A stretch of 64,000 nucleotides of DNA from JAIQFF01 sp963788505 (GCA_963788505.1 CAWBGY010000005.1:1116001-1180000); one strand, 5' to 3'; counted from the first letter of the stretch, positions 17,708-27,334 are shown. The notes: a model not told the origin generated them from the sequence alone. Translations and numbers: made by a program.

Positions 17708-17860
17708 AATGACCGCGGCCTCCGCAAACTGCCCGCCAGGCCTTGTTATTGCTCTAGCTTCGTCCGCTGCTCGGCGTCGCCTTGGCCGCGGAAAAGCTGC
17801 TACAGTAGCTCATCTGACCGGGTGGCGGATTCCACCTGGTCGGGTGCGGAGAATATTGGG

Positions 17861-19270
17861 ATGCGCATAGCCGTGGTGGGATCGGGTTACGTGGGACTGG
17901 TGGCGGGAGCTTGCCTGGCTGACCTCGGGCACGATGTGATGGTGGTGGACAATGATCAGGCTAAGCTGGCGGCCTTGCAGGCCGGCGATGTTCCCATCCA
18001 CGAAAAGTTCCTGCCCGAATTGTTAAAACGCCATCGCGGCAAGAGGCTTACCTTTTCCGGCGATCTGGGCCAGGCGGTACGCGCCAGCACAGCCATTTTC
18101 ATTGCCGTCGGCACTCCGCCCACCGAACAGGGCGAAGCCGATCTCTCCTACGTGGAATCGGTGGCCCGCAGCGTCTCCGGGGCCATCAACGGCTACAAGG
18201 TGGTGGTGGAAAAAAGCACGGTCCCGGTTTACACCAGTGACTGGGTGCGCAAAATCATTTTGCGCAACGCCGCCGCGCCGGATTCGTTTGATGTCGCTTC
18301 CAACCCGGAATTTCTGCGGGAAGGCACCGCGGTGACCGACTTTTTGTATCCTGATCGTATCGTGGTGGGCGCGGACACCCCGCGCTGCGCCGCGGTGTTG
18401 CGCGAGATTTACGCACCCCTGACCGACGGCAGCTACTACCAGCGCAAGGACGCGATTCCGGCCCCGGACCGGGCCCAGATTCCGCCGCCGCTGATCATCA
18501 CCAGCGCCAAAAGCGCGGAACTGATCAAGCACGCCTCCAACGCCTTTCTGGCCATGAAGATTTCGTTTATCAACGCGGTGGCGTCGATTTGTGAAGCGGT
18601 GGGAGCCAACGTGCAGCAGGTGTGCCAGGGCATTGGGACGGACAGCCGCATCGGGCCGCGCTTTTTGAATCCCGGCATCGGCTACGGCGGGTCTTGCTTT
18701 CCCAAGGACCTGCTGGCTTTCCGCGCGGTGGCGCGGGAATGCGGATACGAGTTCCGGCTGCTGGATGAGGTCATGCGCATTAACGAAGACCAGCGCCAGC
18801 GCTTCCTGCGCAAAGTGCGCACCGCCTTGTGGACCTTGCGGGGCAAGCGTCTGGGCGTGCTCGGCCTGGCTTTCAAGGGAGGGACGGACGACATCCGTGA
18901 ATCGCCCGCCATTCTGCTGGTGCAAGCCCTGTTGCAGGAAGGCTGCCAGATTGCGGCCTACGATCCGGCGGCGACGCCACGGGCGCGAGAAGTGCTGAAA
19001 TCCAGCACCGAGTTCGTGAATGACCCGTACGAAGCCGCCCGTGACGCCGACGCTTTGCTGATTCTGACCGAGTGGGAGGAGTTCGCCACGCTCGATCTGG
19101 ATCGCGTTTTCAAACAACTGAAGTATCCCATTGTCATCGATGGCCGCAATCTCTACGATCCGGAGACGATGGCCGCGCGTGGCTTCACTTACTACAGCGT
19201 CGGCCGCCCGGCGGGAACGCCCCTGGTCGCGGCCGGCACCGCTCCCGCGCGGAAGCCCAAGAAATCATGA
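17861..19270 (+). CDS. ugd: UDP-glucose 6-dehydrogenase
   Basis: Oxidises UDP-glucose to UDP-glucuronate with two NAD+. The NAD motif at the very N-terminus (MRIAVVGSGYVGLVAGACLADLGH) fixes the start at 17861. Family motifs follow: VGTPPTEQGEADLSYVE, STVPVYTS, SNPEFLREGTAV, the catalytic cysteine (about Cys279) in GYGGSCFPKDL, and GLAFKGGTDDIRESPA. Length 469 aa is normal; a 25-residue Ala/Pro/Lys-rich tail follows the last conserved part. Its stop overlaps the start of the next gene by four bases (ATGA), so the two are translationally coupled and their products likely act in sequence. Confidence 0.93.
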   Translation: MRIAVVGSGYVGLVAGACLADLGHDVMVVDNDQAKLAALQAGDVPIHEKFLPELLKRHRGKRLTFSGDLGQAVRASTAIFIAVGTPPTEQGEADLSYVESVARSVSGAINGYKVVVEKSTVPVYTSDWVRKIILRNAAAPDSFDVASNPEFLREGTAVTDFLYPDRIVVGADTPRCAAVLREIYAPLTDGSYYQRKDAIPAPDRAQIPPPLIITSAKSAELIKHASNAFLAMKISFINAVASICEAVGANVQQVCQGIGTDSRIGPRFLNPGIGYGGSCFPKDLLAFRAVARECGYEFRLLDEVMRINEDQRQRFLRKVRTALWTLRGKRLGVLGLAFKGGTDDIRESPAILLVQALLQEGCQIAAYDPAATPRAREVLKSSTEFVNDPYEAARDADALLILTEWEEFATLDLDRVFKQLKYPIVIDGRNLYDPETMAARGFTYYSVGRPAGTPLVAAGTAPARKPKKS

Positions 19271-20205
19271 AGCCGCAACGAGCCCTGGTGACTGGCGGAG
19301 CTGGTTTTCTCGGCTCGCATTTGTGCGACGCCCTGCTCGCCGAAGGTTACTCGGTAATCGCCGCGGACAATCTGCTGACAGGAAAACTTTCGAACCTCGA
19401 TCACCTGCGCAACGAAGCCCGCTTTGAACTTCGGCAAATTGATATCAATGAGCCGTTTGACTGCGGCGCGGTGAATTATGTCTTCCACTTCGCCAGCCCC
19501 GCCAGCCCGGTGGACTATGCCCTGCACGGAATTGCCACCCTCAAGGTGGGCTCGCTGGGCACATTCCACGCGCTCGATATTGCACGCAAATACGGGGCGA
19601 CATATCTGGTCTCTTCGACCTCGGAATGTTATGGCGACCCGCTGCAGCATCCCCAGAAAGAAACTTACTGGGGCAATGTAAATCCCATCGGGCCGCGCTC
19701 GGTATATGACGAAGCCAAGAGGTTCACCGAGGCCGTTACCATGGCCTATCACCGCTATCATCAGGTGGACACGCGCATCGTGCGAATCTTCAATACCTAC
19801 GGACCGCGCATGCAGCTGAATGACGGCCGTGTGGTCCCCAATTTCATGAAGCAGGCGCTACGCGGGGAAGAACTGACGGTCTACGGCGACGGCAGCCAGA
19901 CCCGCAGCTTCTGTTACGTCAGCGATGAGATTGACGGCTTCCTGCGGTTGGCCAAGTCGGCCGAGCATTTGCCGGTGAACATTGGGAATCCTACCGAGTT
20001 CACGATTCTGGAATGTGCCCAGCGGGTACTGGCGGTGACCGGATCCAAGAGCAAGATTCGCTACGAGGCCCTGCCCCAGGACGATCCCAAGCTGCGTTGT
20101 CCGGACATTACCAAAGCCAGGACCCTGCTGGGATGGGAACCGAAGATTGATCTGGAAAGCGGCCTGCGCCTGTCGCTGGATTATTTTCGCAGGGAAGCCC
20201 TCTAG
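19267..20205 (+). CDS. uxs: UDP-glucuronate decarboxylase (UDP-xylose synthase)
   Basis: An extended short-chain dehydrogenase, 312 aa, that would decarboxylate UDP-glucuronate to UDP-xylose using bound NAD+. Visible motifs are the NAD-binding VTGGAGFLGSHLCDAL, HFASPASPVDYALHGIATLKVGSLGT, the catalytic YDEAKR and the UXS-typical ARIVRIFNTYGPRMQLNDGR-like stretch (here RIVRIFNTYGPRMQLNDGR). EPKIDLESGLRLSLDYF closes the C-terminus. The ATG overlaps the ugd stop (ATGA), so it is made with the enzyme that supplies its substrate. UDP-xylose or UDP-glucuronate would feed surface glycans; the main glycan locus lies about 18 kb downstream. Confidence 0.9.
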   Translation: MKPQRALVTGGAGFLGSHLCDALLAEGYSVIAADNLLTGKLSNLDHLRNEARFELRQIDINEPFDCGAVNYVFHFASPASPVDYALHGIATLKVGSLGTFHALDIARKYGATYLVSSTSECYGDPLQHPQKETYWGNVNPIGPRSVYDEAKRFTEAVTMAYHRYHQVDTRIVRIFNTYGPRMQLNDGRVVPNFMKQALRGEELTVYGDGSQTRSFCYVSDEIDGFLRLAKSAEHLPVNIGNPTEFTILECAQRVLAVTGSKSKIRYEALPQDDPKLRCPDITKARTLLGWEPKIDLESGLRLSLDYFRREAL

Positions 20206-20228
20206 CCCTGGGCGAGATTTCCACCCGC

Positions 20229-21326
20229 TCAGGCCAGGCTGTCTTCCGCCGCCTGGGCCGCGATCAAGTGCTTCACCTGTTCCCGCTCATCGGCGGTATT
20301 CAGACTGAACTGCACGCCCATCCCGAAGCCGGGATGCACGACCTGCACCGTTCCCCGAACCCGCAATTTTATGTCTCGCGTGCGGACCACGATGTCCAGC
20401 ACCGTATGGGAAGGAAACGGGGAAGGAGTTTCCACGTAACAGCCGCCCGTACTGACATCGCTCAAGGTGCATCGATTGGGAACGCCCTCCCCGACGCGGA
20501 ACACATCGGCGCTCAGGCGGCAGGCACGACGACCCTGCTCGCGCCGATTCGAGGACGAGGCCGAAAGCCCCAAGCCGGCGAACCGGATGGGTGCCGCTTC
20601 TGCCTGAGGCTGCTGCTGAATCTGGGGCGCATCTTGTTCCGCTTTTGCCAACCGCGACAGGCTGCTCTTGATCCATTCGCTCATGGTGCGGCGCGAAGTT
20701 TGGGGCACGTCCACAAAACGGATTCCCACCCGTCCGGAAGAGTCTTGCCATACCACGTCGCCGGAAAGGCGGACCGAGGATTTTTCTCCCGGCAGATTGA
20801 ATTCAAAGTAAACCTTGCAGCGTGGAGGCAACCTGCGCTCGGACTGTATGGCCAGGCCATCTTCGCTCAAATCCAGCAGCGTGGCGGCCACGTTCTCCGC
20901 GTTGGCGTAGGTGATCGAAGCGGGGGTGTGCAGTGCGATCCTCAATTTGACGCGCTTTTCACGTGCCATCAGACCTCGTGCCGCCCGCAGACTGCTCGCC
21001 GCCCGCTCCGCGGTGACCGGCTTGTACACAATGAAATTCGCCCCTTGTCCAAAGATGTCGCGGACTTGTTCCCGTCCGTCCACCAGGGCAATGATGAGCG
21101 TGCTGCGGTTGATCGGCAACTTGCGCACCCGGGCAATCAGTTCGATGGCCGGCATCTGGTCCTGGCAATCGACCACGACCGCGTCGAAATGCCGCGTTGC
21201 CAGCCGGGCCGCCGCGGTGCCCAAATCTCCGCAGTGTTCCGCTTCGATGTTCAGCTCCCGAAGGATCTGGCTGAGCACCTTGACTGCTTTCAGATCCGCA
21301 CACACAACCAGGGACGTAAGCGCCAT
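20229..21326 (-). CDS. Receiver-like domain with two PilZ domains
   Basis: A 365-aa cytoplasmic protein in three parts. Residues 1-115 resemble a response-regulator receiver fold: a hydrophobic beta-strand DAVVVDCQDQMP carries the aspartate at the phospho-acceptor position, and the conserved lysine sits in FIVYKPV, but the N-terminal acidic pair is reduced to one residue (VVCADL). Residues about 122-215 form a PilZ domain (REKRVKLRIALH, DLSEDGLAI), and residues about 263-355 a second one (RREQGRRACR, DVSTGGCYVET). PilZ domains bind cyclic di-GMP via the RxxxR and D/NxSxxG motifs, both roughly present. It may link c-di-GMP to motility or polysaccharide export; the pilin operon starts 840 bases away. 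Confidence 0.78.
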   Translation of the reverse strand: MALTSLVVCADLKAVKVLSQILRELNIEAEHCGDLGTAAARLATRHFDAVVVDCQDQMPAIELIARVRKLPINRSTLIIALVDGREQVRDIFGQGANFIVYKPVTAERAASSLRAARGLMAREKRVKLRIALHTPASITYANAENVAATLLDLSEDGLAIQSERRLPPRCKVYFEFNLPGEKSSVRLSGDVVWQDSSGRVGIRFVDVPQTSRRTMSEWIKSSLSRLAKAEQDAPQIQQQPQAEAAPIRFAGLGLSASSSNRREQGRRACRLSADVFRVGEGVPNRCTLSDVSTGGCYVETPSPFPSHTVLDIVVRTRDIKLRVRGTVQVVHPGFGMGVQFSLNTADEREQVKHLIAAQAAEDSLA

Positions 21327-21513
21327 ACCTCGAGAATGTTAGAGTTCCCCGGTAAGCGGAGACAAGTTACCTCGGTCATCGCGCAGTCAATTCAAGGGCG
21401 GGGGTGACTTTCGTCATCTGGAGTTAAGTCGGAGAACTGGTTATGTTCGGAATTGCAGGCCACCCAGGCTTTGCGGCGAGCGAGTCTCCACGCCGCCAAA
21501 AAAGGCACCGAAG

Positions 21514-21939
21514 ATGTCGTCACAAACCGGCAACTGGATGATCGCGGTGGGAGCGCTGGGAGGGTTCGTCGGAATTCTGATGCTGCCCGCCGCCCTGGGG
21601 GAGCATCCCGACACCAGTCTGCTCATCCTGGGCGCGTGCGGAGTGTCGCTGGGCTCCCTGATCGCAGCCGCGGGTATTTACTTGAAGGCGCACGCCCTTC
21701 AATCTTCCGCGGGCTCGGGCAGCGCGCCGGGAGAATCCAAAAACTCAAAGCGGCGGGTCCGGGGCGGTTGCGACGTTTGCCATGGGGACCTTCCGGTGAT
21801 CCACTGCAAGGTTCACCAGGTGCACCTTTGTCCCGACTGTCTGGGGCGGCACTATGATTTCCGCACCTGCACCTATGCCCCCAGCACCCGCACGACCGCC
21901 AAGACGTCCAAAGGAATGGCTAAGGCACGGGGTGTCTGA
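21514..21939 (+). CDS. Small membrane protein with C-terminal zinc-ribbon-like Cys/His cluster
   Basis: A 141-aa protein. Two hydrophobic helices (about residues 8-28 and 36-58) are followed by a basic linker (NSKRRVRGG). The C-terminal segment contains CDVCHGDLPVIHCKVHQVHLC (residues 88-108), then PDCLGRHYDFRTC. Its regular CxxC, HxxH-like and CxxC spacing resembles B-box or treble-clef zinc sites, so it probably binds one or two zinc ions at the membrane surface. I do not recognise a named family. It is a single gene between the PilZ protein (divergent) and the pilin operon. Confidence 0.65.
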   Translation: MSSQTGNWMIAVGALGGFVGILMLPAALGEHPDTSLLILGACGVSLGSLIAAAGIYLKAHALQSSAGSGSAPGESKNSKRRVRGGCDVCHGDLPVIHCKVHQVHLCPDCLGRHYDFRTCTYAPSTRTTAKTSKGMAKARGV

Positions 21940-22168
21940 CCCGGCGCACTCCTCGCGCGTTAATGGCCAAGGTGACTACAGTTCACGCACCCGATTACAT
22001 TACGCAAGTCTAATGCTCTGAGCGACTTTGGTGCGTTGACCCCTGCCTGGTCGGACCCTACCATGACGGCTAGCTCCCACTGCGGGTCCTCTGTCGCTTC
22101 GCACCGCTTGCGGCTCAAGAATTCATTTTTCAGCAACTCAACGGTAACAGTGAGGTTTCACCACCGCC

Positions 22169-22816
22169 ATGCACAGAGTAAGAGGGGCAAGGGTATTTCC
22201 CGGCGAGCCATCCGGGCGTAGCGGCAAGATGACCGGCTTTTCGCTCATTGAGACCATGATCGTGCTCAGCGTCGTCATGATCGCTAGCGGAATACTCTTT
22301 ATGAGCCTGCAGCCCGCGCTGAAGGACACGCGCGTAACCAACGCCTATAACACCACGTTGATGACACTGCGCCGGGCCCGCGAAGCGGCGATCGCCGAAC
22401 GTCGCGTCTACGTCATCACCTTCAATAACGCGGTCGTGCCAAACAGCATCACCATGACTCAAGCTTCAACCGGGCAGATCATTTCGATCCAGACTCTGCC
22501 CAATGACATAGCGTTCCAGACGCTGGCGGGCCTGCCCACCACCGCCGCCACCACACCAGACCATTTTGGCAAAGGGAATGTGGCTATTGACTTCGATCAG
22601 GCCGTGGCCGGCGGCGCCAAGAACGTAATCTGCTTCAACCCCGACGGCTCGGCCCAGGACGTGAATAGCAACGCCAACAACGGAGTGGTTTACCTGGCTC
22701 GCGCCGGAGAACTCTACAGTTCGCGCGCCATTACTGTGTGGGGATCCACCGGGCGTCTGCGGGGATATCGGCTTTATCGGAATCCGGCCGGTGGCTCGAT
22801 CTGGAGGCAACAGTGA
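22169..22816 (+). CDS. Type IV prepilin-like protein, FimT/GspH family
   Basis: A minor pseudopilin of 215 aa. The prepilin site is G/FSLIETMIVLSVVMIASGILFM at about residue 23, cut by prepilin peptidase before Phe, with Glu at position +5. ATG 22169 is preferred over ATG 22229 because it gives a basic 23-residue leader (MHRVRGARVFPGE...), whereas the shorter one would leave a three-residue uncharged leader. The body has the GspH-like beta-rich domain with RRAREAAIAERRVYVITF. It heads a pilin operon, and its stop overlaps the GTG of the next gene (GTGA). FimT proteins prime pilus assembly and have been linked to DNA uptake in other bacteria. Confidence 0.85.
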   Translation: MHRVRGARVFPGEPSGRSGKMTGFSLIETMIVLSVVMIASGILFMSLQPALKDTRVTNAYNTTLMTLRRAREAAIAERRVYVITFNNAVVPNSITMTQASTGQIISIQTLPNDIAFQTLAGLPTTAATTPDHFGKGNVAIDFDQAVAGGAKNVICFNPDGSAQDVNSNANNGVVYLARAGELYSSRAITVWGSTGRLRGYRLYRNPAGGSIWRQQ

Positions 22817-23388
22817 CAGCTCAGAAGGAAAGTTCTTTCGAGCGGCGGCGTAGCCGGCAGCAGCGGGGATTCTCTCTCATGGAGGTTTTGATCTCCATGT
22901 TCGTACTGACCGTCGGACTGGTTTCCATGTTGGGGGTATTCGCTACTGCCATGGCGGCCACGCAGAGCGCACAGCAGGACATGGTGGCCAAGCAACTGGC
23001 GCAACAGGCCATGGAAACCATCTACACCGCTCGCGAAACCGCCAACCTGACCTGGGACCAGATCGAGAACGTCGGCGGGGCGGGGTCGACGGGCATCTTC
23101 AGAACCGGCTTGCAAACTATTAAACAGCCGGGAACCGACGGCATCTACGGCAGCGTTAACGACGGTGGCTCCGCGCCTCAGACCATGACTTTGCCGGGCA
23201 AGGACGGGATCGTAGGGACCTCCGACGACGTCACCATGGGATTGACCAACTACCAGCGCAGCATCACGATCCTGGACACACAAGCAGCTGACTTAAGGTC
23301 GATCGCGATCACGATCCAGTACACCAGTCCCCAATCCAAATTTCCCAAGACTTACGTTCTGTCCGGATTTATTTCGCAATATCGATAG
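22813..23388 (+). CDS. Type IV minor pilin, PilV family
   Basis: A minor pilin of 191 aa. GTG 22813 overlaps the preceding stop, and the leader is strongly basic (QKESSFERRRSRQQRG) before the cut site G/FSLMEVLISMFVLTVGLVSML. A long amphipathic helix (AQSAQQDMVAKQLAQQAMETIYTARE-like) and an Asp/Gly-rich variable region follow. PilV and partners form the tip complex of type IV pili, and the coupled start suggests a fixed ratio with the FimT-like protein. The next gene, pilW, follows 11 bases later. Confidence 0.85.
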   Translation: MTAQKESSFERRRSRQQRGFSLMEVLISMFVLTVGLVSMLGVFATAMAATQSAQQDMVAKQLAQQAMETIYTARETANLTWDQIENVGGAGSTGIFRTGLQTIKQPGTDGIYGSVNDGGSAPQTMTLPGKDGIVGTSDDVTMGLTNYQRSITILDTQAADLRSIAITIQYTSPQSKFPKTYVLSGFISQYR

Positions 23389-23399
23389 CCGAGGAACAA

Positions 23400-24543
23400 A
23401 TGAGGCGCATGTCGACAAATTCCGGTCGCGGTTTTACGTTGGTAGAAATGCTGGTCGCTCTGGCCCTGGGCTTGATCGTCGTAGGGGCTGCCGTGCAACT
23501 GTTCAGCAAGAGCCTGAGCGCGACCTGGCTTGTCTCCCAAAGGGCGGAGCTGCAGCAAAATGCGCGCGCGTCCTCCAACCTGCTGACCAAGGACATCAGT
23601 CTGGCCGGCGCCGGACTACCCACAGGTGGCGTGGCGCTGGCTTCAGGGACCGGATCCAAACCGATTTATGGTTGTGACTACACCGGCGTGTGTTATCTGG
23701 GCCCGGCTAATACTGCCTCCATTACCTATCCCAATCAGGTCGTGAGTGGCAACACCATCAACTACATGTACGGTGTGATTCCGGGATGGAAACGAGGCGT
23801 CACGATAAATGCCGCCGCCGGGGCAACCGACGTGATCACCGTCATCTACGCCGACACGACATTCCTGTTGAGCGATTACACCGTGAAGTTCAACGACGTG
23901 AACGGCAACTCGGTTACTTTTACCCTGCCCTCTCCCGCTCCCAATCCTTTGGATCAGGCGGTCAATAACACCGGCGTGGGTTTGCAGCAGGGCGATCTGG
24001 TGTTGTTCAGCAGTAGCGCGGGAAGCGGCTACGCCATAGCGGAAGTAACGGCCCCTCTCGGGGCCGGCGGCGGTCCTTCCTACACGGTGTCGTTCGCGAA
24101 TAATGATCCGCTTCTGTTCAATCAGAACGCCGCCACCAGTAACGATCTGAAGCAGATTGCGACCGCCGCCGGCACCGCCGGACCAGCGGTCGGTGTGACT
24201 GCGATCCGGATGTGGGCCATTACGTACTACGTGGACAATACCACTGGCACACCCGACTCTGATGCGCCTGGTGAATGCGCGTAAGCCCGTGCCCGTGGCC
24301 GAGAACGTGGCTGACCTGCGCTTCACCTACGACACCTATGACAACAATGGAGTCCTGCTCAACGCCACCGGCGACGGTGGCATGGGGCTGGCAACTCCTA
24401 TCTCCCCCAACCAGATTCGCACCATCAATCTGGCCCATTTGACCGTTCGCAGCCAGCTTCAAGGGCAGAGCGGTTATCAGTCCATGGACATGCAGACTTC
24501 GGTAAGCGCGCGCAACATGAGCTTTAACGACCGTTACAAATAG
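23400..24543 (+). pseudogene. pilW: Type IV minor pilin PilW, interrupted by a frameshift
   Basis: The first frame (23400-24284) encodes the prepilin site GRG/FTLVEMLVALALGLIVVGAAV and most of a PilW body. It ends abruptly after ITYYVDNTTGTP. The rest continues in the next frame up to 24543 (LMRLVNARKPVPVAENVADLRFTYD ... SFNDRYK), which is the conserved PilW C-terminal part with no start of its own. Removing one base in the run around 24251-24254 (ACACCCGA) restores GTPTLMRLVNARK and gives one 380-aa protein. It is either a sequencing error or a broken gene. Neighbouring pilins are intact. Confidence 0.8.
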
Positions 24544-24616
24544 GCCACAGAGTTGCGGAGATGGGCTCGCACAGGCGAGATGAAGGTTGGGTGATCTAAC
24601 AATGAGGAACCGGACG

Positions 24617-27334
24617 ATGAACAGTCACCAGGACAATTCCCAGGGATTCACGTTGATCGCGTCGTTGTTATTGTTGCTGCTGATGACCGGGATTTCGATT
24701 GGCCTGCTGATGATGGTCCAAACCGAGAGCCGGGCAGGCGTGAATGACGTGGAAAACAGTATGGCCTATCGTGGTGCCGAAGGCGCTATCGAAAACATGA
24801 CCTCGAACCTGGCAGCCACCTTCCAGAATATCCAGGCGCCCAAGGCCAGTGACATTACCAGCCTGAGCTCGCAAGCGCCGAGCATTCCCGGAATCACTTT
24901 TCCGGCCGGCGGCTATACCCTGACTCCGCGCACCAATCCGGACGGCAGCCTCAAGACTTCGTATGGCCTGATCAGCGGCGGAAACAACCAGGGACTGTAC
25001 GCGCAAATTCTTCCCATCGATCTCGCGGTTACCGCCCAGCGCCCTCTGGGAGACCAGGTGCGCATGCTGCGGACGGTCGAAATTGCGTTGATTCCCGTGT
25101 TCCAGTTCGGTGTATTTTCGGACAGCGATCTGGGCTTCTTCTCCAGTCCGGACCTCGATTTCGTGGGCCGGGTGCATACCAACGGCGACCTCTACCTGGG
25201 CGTCAGCGGCACCAGCACGCTCACCTTCCACGACAAGGTTACGGCTTACGGAAACGTCATTCGCAACCAGCTCCCCAATGGACTTTCGCCCTCCAGCAGC
25301 TACAACAACGACGGCACGGTCAAGATTCTGACCGCAAGCGGAGGCTGCGATACACCAGCCACAGGCTGCCGCACCCTGGCCATGACCGAAGCCAGCGTGG
25401 TCGCGGGCCCGAGTTCGGCGCAGAATCCCTCCTGGCCAAGCATTTCGAAAAGCTCCTACAACGGATGGCTTCTCGACGGCAACTATGGCAATCCCGGCGG
25501 CACCGGCGTAAAGCAACTGACGCTTCCTTTTGTCAGTGGCAACGCTCAGCCCTTTGAGATCATTCGCCGGCCAATCGCGGGCGAATCTTCGTCCATTAGC
25601 GGCTCCCGCCTGGCCAATCAGGGACAGATTCGAATCTTGTTGAGCGACAAGCAGGCCGACCTGCACATGCCTGACTGGAATGGCGATGCCACCCAGGACG
25701 TCGCGCTCGACAACACCACGGCGGGAAGTGTGTACGTGGGGAACGGAGTGCCGGTTCCCGGCGTCACCGGCGGCAACACATATTTCGCCACCGCCAACAA
25801 CAGCGCTACATACAAGAACCCCGCCACCGGCAACACGGTAAAGTCGGACTCCAATTTCGTTGTTCCTCCCGGCAAGACCAACCCCTGGCCGCTCATTGGT
25901 GGCTGGCTGCTGGTGGAAGTGCAGCACACGGATGGCAAGTGGTACGGGGTCACCCAGGAATGGCTCAAGCTGGGGTTTGCCCGCGGCCTTTTCCCGCCCG
26001 CCAATTCGACCACGCCGGTGGCGATCCACCCCAACGCAATTCTCATGTTCCAGATGCTGGCCGACCGCGACGGCAATGGAGCCATCTCTGGAACCAGCGA
26101 GAGTTCGACCGCAGGCGGCACGGACGCGCAGTTCAACTGGTTTCCGATCAACCTCTATGACGCCCGCGAGGGTGAAGTCCGTGACTGGGCTTCCGGCTCA
26201 GCTCCGGGCGGGGCCTCAACTTGTTCGGTCAACGGGCTCATGAACGCAGTGGAGTTGGATGTGGCCAACCTGCGCAAATGGCTCAAAGGGACCATCGGCA
26301 CCACCGGCACCCAAGTGGACTCCGCTTCGCAGAACGGGTACATCCTGTACTTCTCCGACCGGCGCGGAATGGTCGCCGATCCCCTCGCCGGGCCGCCCGT
26401 GATCGTGGGCGAATACGGATTCGAGGATGTCATCAACACGCCTTCTGGAACCTCCGGAAAGCCGGACGGTTCACTGGAAGCTAACGTCACTATCGCAGGC
26501 AAGAGTCATTCTCCGGAAGACGTGGACTTCAATGGCAGGCTGGACAAATACGGGGCAACCAATGTCGGCGATGGTTTTGGCATCAACACCAATACCAATC
26601 CGCCCGACCCGTTCACCACTCGCATTGCCAACTGCTTCACCACCGGCCGGAAAAATCGGGTCACGGGCGCGCGGCACGCGCTGAAGTTAGTGGACGGCTC
26701 CCTGGGAAATCTGCCCACCAAACCGGACGGCACCGGGGGCTTCACGGTGGCTTCGGAAAACCCGGTTTACATTCAGGGCGACTACAATACCAGCTCTGCC
26801 GACCCAACCTGGACGAATTCGAAGGCCGCCGAGCCGGCACACGCCGCCGCAGCCGTGATCGCCGACACCGTTACGCTGCTCTCCAACCAATGGCAGGATG
26901 CCGGGGTGAGCAGCGCTGCCACCAAGGTGGGGAGTTTGCTCTACCCGACCGACGCCACCAAGTACCGCCCTGCGGTGTCTACGTATTATCGGGTCGCCAT
27001 CGCCGCGGGGAAAAACATTACCTTCCCGCACCCGTCGTTTGATAGCACGGCCTACTTCGGCACGGACGGTGGTTTGCACAACTTCCTACGGTTCCTGGAA
27101 AATTGGAACGGCGACACTTTGAACTACAAGGGTTCGCTGGTCAGTCTCTACTACTCCACCTATAACACCGGCACCTTCAAGTGCTGCAATTACGTCGTGT
27201 ATGAACCGCCGATCCGTAACTACAAGTTCGATCCGTTGTTCGCAGCGCCGCAGAACCTGCCGCCAGGAACGCCCATGTTCCGCGACATCGACAACCTGAC
27301 TTATCGCCAGGACTTCACCCCTTCGGCTTACTAG
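24617..27334 (+). CDS. Very large PilX-like pilus assembly protein
   Basis: About 905 aa. The N-terminus MNSHQDNSQG/FTLIASLLLLLLMTGISIGLLMMVQTE has a prepilin-like cleavage site and a PilX-type helix, but the usual Glu at +5 is Ala. The next 70 residues (RGAEGAIENMTSNLAATFQ) match PilX N-terminal domains. PilX proteins are normally about 170-200 aa; here some 800 residues of beta-rich, Gly/Asn/Thr-rich sequence follow, perhaps standing in for the PilY1 adhesin, which is absent. GAGGA eight bases before ATG 24617 decides the start; ATG 24602 is the alternative. It ends the pilin operon before a terminator. Confidence 0.75.
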   Translation: MNSHQDNSQGFTLIASLLLLLLMTGISIGLLMMVQTESRAGVNDVENSMAYRGAEGAIENMTSNLAATFQNIQAPKASDITSLSSQAPSIPGITFPAGGYTLTPRTNPDGSLKTSYGLISGGNNQGLYAQILPIDLAVTAQRPLGDQVRMLRTVEIALIPVFQFGVFSDSDLGFFSSPDLDFVGRVHTNGDLYLGVSGTSTLTFHDKVTAYGNVIRNQLPNGLSPSSSYNNDGTVKILTASGGCDTPATGCRTLAMTEASVVAGPSSAQNPSWPSISKSSYNGWLLDGNYGNPGGTGVKQLTLPFVSGNAQPFEIIRRPIAGESSSISGSRLANQGQIRILLSDKQADLHMPDWNGDATQDVALDNTTAGSVYVGNGVPVPGVTGGNTYFATANNSATYKNPATGNTVKSDSNFVVPPGKTNPWPLIGGWLLVEVQHTDGKWYGVTQEWLKLGFARGLFPPANSTTPVAIHPNAILMFQMLADRDGNGAISGTSESSTAGGTDAQFNWFPINLYDAREGEVRDWASGSAPGGASTCSVNGLMNAVELDVANLRKWLKGTIGTTGTQVDSASQNGYILYFSDRRGMVADPLAGPPVIVGEYGFEDVINTPSGTSGKPDGSLEANVTIAGKSHSPEDVDFNGRLDKYGATNVGDGFGINTNTNPPDPFTTRIANCFTTGRKNRVTGARHALKLVDGSLGNLPTKPDGTGGFTVASENPVYIQGDYNTSSADPTWTNSKAAEPAHAAAAVIADTVTLLSNQWQDAGVSSAATKVGSLLYPTDATKYRPAVSTYYRVAIAAGKNITFPHPSFDSTAYFGTDGGLHNFLRFLENWNGDTLNYKGSLVSLYYSTYNTGTFKCCNYVVYEPPIRNYKFDPLFAAPQNLPPGTPMFRDIDNLTYRQDFTPSAY

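Noticed and set aside
24668..26029. A 453-codon open frame antisense to the pilX-like gene, and similar long antisense frames (for example 6488-7558, 18023-19117, 12462-13583, 20268-21407).
   Set aside because: They lie fully inside well-recognised genes, have low-complexity Arg/His/Gly-rich translations and no ribosome sites. High GC content keeps such shadow frames open.
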